A stretch of DNA of 9,612 nt from an uncultured Bacteroidales bacterium. GTDB lineage: Bacteria; Bacteroidota; Bacteroidia; Bacteroidales; Paludibacteraceae. Positions 6,466-9,612 of this stretch are shown here, piece after piece. Below the pieces are notes generated by a model that made no database searches, was not told the DNA's origin, and saw only the letters and a list, made by a program, of their open reading frames with translations. The position numbers and the translations under genes were made by a program. The stretch's first letter is position 1; the number at the start of each line of letters is the position of its first letter. Location of the stretch: positions 1 through 9,612 of the forward strand of contig CAKVBV010000076.1 of NCBI GenBank assembly GCA_934725535.1, written 5' to 3'.

Positions 6466-7800
6466 ATGCAATTTAATCAATCAGAAACCAAAGACCTCAT
6501 GACCGTGCTCACACTCACCGTGGAGCCCGCTGACTACCAAGAGGCTGTTCAGAAAGAACTCAAACAACTCCGCCAGAAGGCGAATGTCCCAGGCTTCCGC
6601 CCGGGTATGGTGCCCGCCGGTCTGATAAAGAAGATGTACGGCAAAGGCGTCATGGCAGAGGTCATCAACAAGACCCTTTCCGATGCACTCGGCAAGTACA
6701 TCGAGGAGCAACACCTTAATATATTGGGCGACCCCCTGCCCAACGAGGAACTCACACCCAAAGTGGACTTCGACACGCAGGACACCTTCACCTTTGCCTT
6801 CGACATCGCACTCGCTCCCGAGTTCGACGCCACCCTCAACGGGCACAACAAACTCACCCACTACAACATCGAAGTCTCCGACGACATGGTCAACAAGCAA
6901 GTCGAGAGTTACGCACAGCGTTTCGGCGACTACGTAGAGGCTGACGAAGTGCAGGACGGCGACGTCATCAAGGGGTTCCTCACCGAGCAGCGCGAGAACG
7001 GCATGACTAAGGAGAACGCCATGCTCAACCCCCAATACATGGTGGATAAAGAGCAAGCAGCACTCTTCATAGGAGCCAAGAAAGGCGATGTCATAACTTT
7101 CAACCCGCAGAAGGCATTCCAAAACGAAGTGGAAATCAGTTCCTTGCTTGACATCACCAAGCAGGAGGCAAAAGAACTGACCTCGGACTTCACGTTTGAA
7201 ATCCAAGGTATCACACGCCATCAGGCTGCCAAAATCGACGGCGAACTCTTTGCCAAGGTATATGGCGACAACGCTATCAAGGACGAAGCGGACTTCCGCG
7301 CACATGTCAAAGCCGAGATAGAGGAGAATATGGCGGAAGACAGCGAATACAAGTTCGGACTTGATGCCAAAGCGGCTATCATGAAGAAGATGGAGGGGCT
7401 CACATTCCCCGAGGACTTCCTCAAACGCTGGCTGCACGCCACCAACGAGAAACTCACCGACGAGGAGATTGACAAGGACTTCCCGCAGATGATTGAGGAA
7501 CTCAAGTGGCACTTGGCTAAGGAGCAACTTCTCAAGAAGTACAACATCAACATCGAGAAGGAAGACGTAGAAGACTACGCCAAGAAGGTAGCCAAGATGC
7601 AGTTCATGCAGTACGGTCTCATGCACGTGGACGATGCTTACCTGACCAACTACGCACAGCAGATGCTCAAGGACGAGAACCAACTCCGCGGCATTGTCGA
7701 GCGCGTAGCCGAGCAGAAGATTTACGCTGCCGTCAAGACCGCAGTCAAACTCGAAGAGAAATCCATCTCCCACGACGACTTCGGCAAACTCTTCGCATAA
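6466..7800 (+). CDS. tig: Trigger factor, ribosome-bound chaperone
   Basis: Trigger factor binds the ribosomal exit tunnel at protein L23 and shields nascent chains. The 444-residue length is usual. The N-terminal domain holds the ribosome-docking signature GFRPGMVP (43-50, pattern GFRxGxxP). Residues about 154-250 occupy the place of the FKBP-like peptidyl-prolyl isomerase domain, beginning GDYVEADEVQDGDVI; the segment AALFIGAKKGD stands where E. coli has its aromatic-rich IPGFE loop, so isomerase activity may be reduced or absent, as seems common in Bacteroidota (inference). The rest, about 115-150 and 251-444, is helical and charged, as expected of the chaperone arms. AAAGAG lies just before the ATG and may aid initiation. 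It follows typA by 128 nt, and a strong hairpin terminator follows the stop. clpP and clpX, often next to tig elsewhere, are not here. Confidence 0.95.
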   Translation: MQFNQSETKDLMTVLTLTVEPADYQEAVQKELKQLRQKANVPGFRPGMVPAGLIKKMYGKGVMAEVINKTLSDALGKYIEEQHLNILGDPLPNEELTPKVDFDTQDTFTFAFDIALAPEFDATLNGHNKLTHYNIEVSDDMVNKQVESYAQRFGDYVEADEVQDGDVIKGFLTEQRENGMTKENAMLNPQYMVDKEQAALFIGAKKGDVITFNPQKAFQNEVEISSLLDITKQEAKELTSDFTFEIQGITRHQAAKIDGELFAKVYGDNAIKDEADFRAHVKAEIEENMAEDSEYKFGLDAKAAIMKKMEGLTFPEDFLKRWLHATNEKLTDEEIDKDFPQMIEELKWHLAKEQLLKKYNINIEKEDVEDYAKKVAKMQFMQYGLMHVDDAYLTNYAQQMLKDENQLRGIVERVAEQKIYAAVKTAVKLEEKSISHDDFGKLFA

Positions 7801-7828
7801 ATCACTCAATATTTTATTACAAGCAACG

Positions 7829-7864
7829 GAGACTGCCTGACAAATGTAGGCAGTCTCTTGTTTT
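7829..7864 (+). terminator. Intrinsic terminator after tig (copy 2 of a shared hairpin)
   Basis: GAGACTGCC (7829-7837) pairs perfectly with GGCAGTCTC (7849-7857) around the loop TGACAAATGTA; TTGTTTT follows. It starts 28 nt after the tig stop and should end the typA-tig transcript. Loop and 3' arm match the hairpin at 4387-4419. Confidence 0.85.
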
Positions 7865-7881
7865 ATGTATCATCATTGAGA

Positions 7882-7898
7882 AGGAATGGGCGATTCCT
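7882..7898. repeat. Small inverted repeat upstream of the rhlE promoter
   Basis: AGGAAT (7882-7887) and ATTCCT (7893-7898) are perfectly inverted around GGGCG. It ends 21 nt before the -33 box, so it would be a DNA site or a tail of the tig transcript, not part of the helicase leader. Confidence 0.45.
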
Positions 7899-7919
7899 GC
7901 GTGTTACAAGCACCTCCAT

Positions 7920-7950
7920 TTGCAGAAATGAGATGTTTTATGTACCTTTG
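7920..7950 (+). promoter_or_regulatory. Bacteroidota-type promoter for the DEAD-box helicase gene
   Basis: TTG (7920-7922), 20 nt, then TACCTTTG (7943-7950). Unlike three other promoters here the spacer has no A-tract. Predicted leader is about 27 nt. Confidence 0.8.
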
Positions 7951-7983
7951 TACGCTGAAAGAGAATGGAAATAAGTATTGGCT

Positions 7984-9276
7984 ATGTATTTTGACGAATT
8001 AGCATTATCAGACGATGTATTAGACGCGCTGTGGGATATGCACTTTGACACATGCACTCCCGTGCAGGAAAAGACCATACCCGTTATTTTGGAAGGAAAA
8101 GACGTTATCTCGTGCGCCCAGACGGGCACCGGCAAGACGGCGGCATATATACTGCCCCTGCTGACCAACCTTGCATACGACGACCACGACCCCGACAAAC
8201 TGAACGCCATCATCATGGCGCCTACGCGCGAACTCGCGCAGCAGATTGACCAGCAAATGGAGGGCTTCGGCTTCTACGTGCCGTTCTCCTCGGTGGCTAT
8301 CTACGGCGGCAACGATGGCGGTGCATGGGGCACGCAGGTAACTGGTTTGCAGAAAGGCGCGGACATCGTGATAGCCACCCCCGGGCGATTGCTCAGCCAG
8401 ATGAACATCTACGACATCGATTTCTCGGGTGTGAAATACTTTATCCTCGACGAGGCGGACCGTATGCTCGACATGGGTTTCTACGACGACATCATGACCA
8501 TTGTCAACCGCCTTCCCAAGGAGCGTCAGACCATTATGTTCTCCGCCACGATGCCCGACAAGATACGCCAGTTGGCACGGGCTATCATGCACGACCCTGT
8601 GGAGGTGAAGATAGCCGTATCGCGCCCGCCCGAGACAATACACCAGATGGCGGTGCAACTCTACGAAGCACAGAAACCCGCTATGGTGCAACGCCTGCTG
8701 GAGGGACGCAACCTGAAGAAAGTGATTCTCTTTGTGAGCAAGAAGCAGAAAGTGCGCGACCTGACACGCGCCCTGCGAGCGAAACATATAGACGCCCGCG
8801 CGATGTACTCCGACCTGGAGCAGAAAGAGCGCGACGAGGTAATGCTTGATTTTCGCAACGGCAAGGTGGATGTATTGGTGGCTACCGACATCATCTCACG
8901 AGGGATAGATGTGGACGATATTCCGCTGGTTATCAACTACGACGTGCCCCGAGATGCAGAAGACTATGTCCATCGCATCGGGCGTACCGCCCGTGCGGAG
9001 AACAAAGGCGAGGCGGTTACATTAGTAAGCCCCGAGGACGCCCACTATTTCCAAAAGATAGAGCGTTTTCTCAAGAAAGACATAGAGCGCCTGCCGCTGC
9101 CCGAAGCCTTGGGCGAAGCACCCAAAAGCGAACTATACACCGCCCGAGCAGGCAGAAGCAGTGGAGGCAGAGGACGTTCCTTCAACCGCAGCGAAAGCAC
9201 ACCCCGCAACGGGCACAATCGCCATGCAAAGAAAGGCAATCGCTCCGCAGGCGGTTCGGCACAAACTATACAATGA
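7984..9276 (+). CDS. rhlE: RhlE-type DEAD-box ATP-dependent RNA helicase
   Basis: This is a complete DEAD-box helicase that unwinds short RNA duplexes using ATP; bacterial relatives act in ribosome assembly, RNA decay and cold adaptation. All core motifs are visible: Q motif with Phe21 and Gln28 (FDTCTPVQ), I AQTGTGKT (45-52), Ia PTRELA (80-85), Ib TPGR, II DEAD (156-159), III SAT (187-189), V ATDIISRGID (300-309) and VI HRIGRTAR (330-337). LDEADRMLDMGF and FQKIERFLKKDIERLP resemble RhlE. From about residue 382 to 430 there is a disordered basic tail rich in Gly, Ser, Arg and Asn, a common RNA-binding add-on. The frame reaches a TTG at 7978, but MYFDEL at the ATG 7984 matches relatives, giving 430 residues. 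It has its own promoter and no operon partner. The exact subfamily (RhlE rather than DeaD or SrmB) is likely but not proven. Confidence 0.94.
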   Translation: MYFDELALSDDVLDALWDMHFDTCTPVQEKTIPVILEGKDVISCAQTGTGKTAAYILPLLTNLAYDDHDPDKLNAIIMAPTRELAQQIDQQMEGFGFYVPFSSVAIYGGNDGGAWGTQVTGLQKGADIVIATPGRLLSQMNIYDIDFSGVKYFILDEADRMLDMGFYDDIMTIVNRLPKERQTIMFSATMPDKIRQLARAIMHDPVEVKIAVSRPPETIHQMAVQLYEAQKPAMVQRLLEGRNLKKVILFVSKKQKVRDLTRALRAKHIDARAMYSDLEQKERDEVMLDFRNGKVDVLVATDIISRGIDVDDIPLVINYDVPRDAEDYVHRIGRTARAENKGEAVTLVSPEDAHYFQKIERFLKKDIERLPLPEALGEAPKSELYTARAGRSSGGRGRSFNRSESTPRNGHNRHAKKGNRSAGGSAQTIQ

Positions 9277-9322
9277 TGCTGCACGCGGGAGACGATACTT
9301 GGGGAACGACATGGCTCGCATT

Positions 9323-9347
9323 GTCATAAGTATGTCGTCATAGGTAT
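9323..9347. repeat. Direct repeat GTCATAaGTAT, two copies 14 bp apart
   Basis: GTCATAAGTAT (9323) and GTCATAGGTAT (9337) differ at one base and are separated by GTC. They lie in the 237-bp gap between the helicase and tRNA-Ser genes, where I see no coding region. Confidence 0.5.
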
Positions 9348-9384
9348 ATAGTGTTGCCAAAAGATGAAAAAACTCAAAAAAAAC

Positions 9385-9400
9385 TACACACTGTTGTGTA
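9385..9400. repeat. Inverted repeat overlapping the -33 box of the tRNA-Ser promoter
   Basis: TACACA and TGTGTA are perfectly inverted around CTGT. The right arm and the last loop base include the TTG of the -33 box, so a repressor bound here would block the promoter; alternatively it is a weak terminator stem for the helicase gene. No direct evidence for either. Confidence 0.45.
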
Positions 9401-9424
9401 CGTAACATCTTTTTCGTACCTTTG
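9394..9424 (+). promoter_or_regulatory. Bacteroidota-type promoter for tRNA-Ser
   Basis: TTG (9394-9396), 20 nt, then TACCTTTG (9417-9424). Predicted transcription start is near 9431, leaving a leader of about 83 nt before the tRNA. It is the fifth promoter in the window with the same 20-nt spacing. Confidence 0.8.
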
Positions 9425-9435
9425 CGCCGCTTTTG

Positions 9436-9481
9436 TACAGATTGGGGTTCTGTATAGTCAGTCGTGCAGCGACTTTCTGTA
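9436..9481 (+). promoter_or_regulatory. Leader of tRNA-Ser with alternative hairpins
   Basis: TACAGA (9436-9441) can pair with TCTGTA at 9449-9454 (loop TTGGGGT). A second stem, AGTCG (9460-9464) with CGACT (9470-9474), follows and is itself followed by TTT. TTCTGTA occurs again at 9475-9481, so TACAGA could instead pair with the distal copy, enclosing the second hairpin. This may be a processing signal or an attenuator; it is a structural reading only. Confidence 0.4.
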
Positions 9482-9513
9482 TTGCAAACCCTATAAAGAT
9501 ACAACCAAATAAA

Positions 9514-9601
9514 GGAGAGATGCTCGAGTGGTTGAAGAGGCACGCCTGGAAAGCGTGTAAACTCCAAAAGGGTTTCCGGGGTTCGAATCCCCGTCTCTCC
9601 G
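9514..9601 (+). tRNA. tRNA-Ser, anticodon GGA
   Basis: An 88-nt class II tRNA folds by eye. The acceptor GGAGAGA (9514-9520) pairs with TCTCTCC (9594-9600), with discriminator G9601. The D-stem is CTC/GAG. The anticodon stem CACGC/GCGTG encloses CTGGAAA, with anticodon GGA at 9548-9550, reading UCC and UCU. The long variable arm AAACTC-CAAAA-GGGTTT is typical of serine tRNA, and the T-stem CGGGG/CCCCG encloses TTCGAAT. The 3' CCA is not encoded (CAA follows), so it must be added by the CCA-adding enzyme, as is usual in Bacteroidota. Confidence 0.97.
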
Positions 9602-9612
9602 CAAGGATTTTT

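Noticed and set aside
6481..7809. A 442-codon open frame on the minus strand covering almost all of tig
   Set aside because: It is in exact codon register with tig; its openness only reflects that tig avoids TTA, CTA and TCA codons. The protein is low-complexity (Leu, Val, His, Glu) and resembles no family.
9133..9567. A 144-codon minus-strand frame through the tRNA-Ser gene
   Set aside because: It overlaps a well-folded tRNA, its promoter and the helicase tail, and has no recognisable domain.
1..9612. A search for CRISPR arrays, insertion sequences, phage genes, toxin-antitoxin or defence systems
   Set aside because: No spaced repeats of CRISPR length, no transposase or integrase motifs and no paired small genes of such types were found; the genes are housekeeping plus one unknown lipoprotein.
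9602..9612. A possible start of a further element or attachment site after tRNA-Ser
   Set aside because: Only eleven bases remain after the tRNA, too few to judge; no copy of the tRNA 3' end was seen elsewhere in the window.

Overview
The window looks like chromosomal DNA of a Bacteroidales bacterium (phylum Bacteroidota); genus cannot be fixed from the sequence alone. The evidence is five promoters of the Bacteroidota type (TTG, then exactly 20 nt, then TAnnTTTG), starts without clear Shine-Dalgarno sequences, lipoprotein genes with Cys-ending signal peptides, a tRNA gene without encoded CCA, and Bacteroidota-like GrpE, TypA, trigger factor and RhlE-type proteins. Most genes are moderately G+C-rich; the small lipoprotein gene at 3573-4340 is visibly more A+T-rich.

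Layout. Left edge: the 5' part of grpE on the minus strand (1-485, C-terminus outside the window), with its own promoter at 597-627. A divergent intergenic region (486-993) separates it from a plus-strand lipoprotein zinc metallopeptidase of family M13 (994-3009). A 222-bp repeat-rich spacer follows, then a probable two-gene unit: a Dabb-domain protein (3232-3540) and an Ig-like lipoprotein of unknown function (3573-4340). Next come typA/bipA (4541-6337) and tig (trigger factor, 6466-7800), probably transcribed together from the typA promoter, then an independently promoted RhlE-type DEAD-box RNA helicase (7984-9276) and tRNA-Ser(GGA) with its own promoter (9514-9601).

Functionally this is mostly housekeeping: protein folding (GrpE, trigger factor), ribosome and translation stress (TypA, DEAD-box helicase, tRNA-Ser) and envelope proteolysis. 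I see no phage, IS, CRISPR, toxin-antitoxin or defence system and no convincing new multi-gene system.

The less ordinary material lies between the genes. (1) Two hairpins, after the lipoprotein gene and after tig, share nearly the same loop and stem sequence, so they are copies of one element. (2) Three other intergenic regions carry short degenerate direct repeats spaced 10-11 bp, one helical turn; the clearest is a four-copy 11-bp array between typA and tig. (3) Three of the five promoters share an A-tract spacer as well as the core boxes. (4) A run of eight G lies inside the Ig-like lipoprotein gene. (5) The tRNA-Ser leader can form alternative hairpins.
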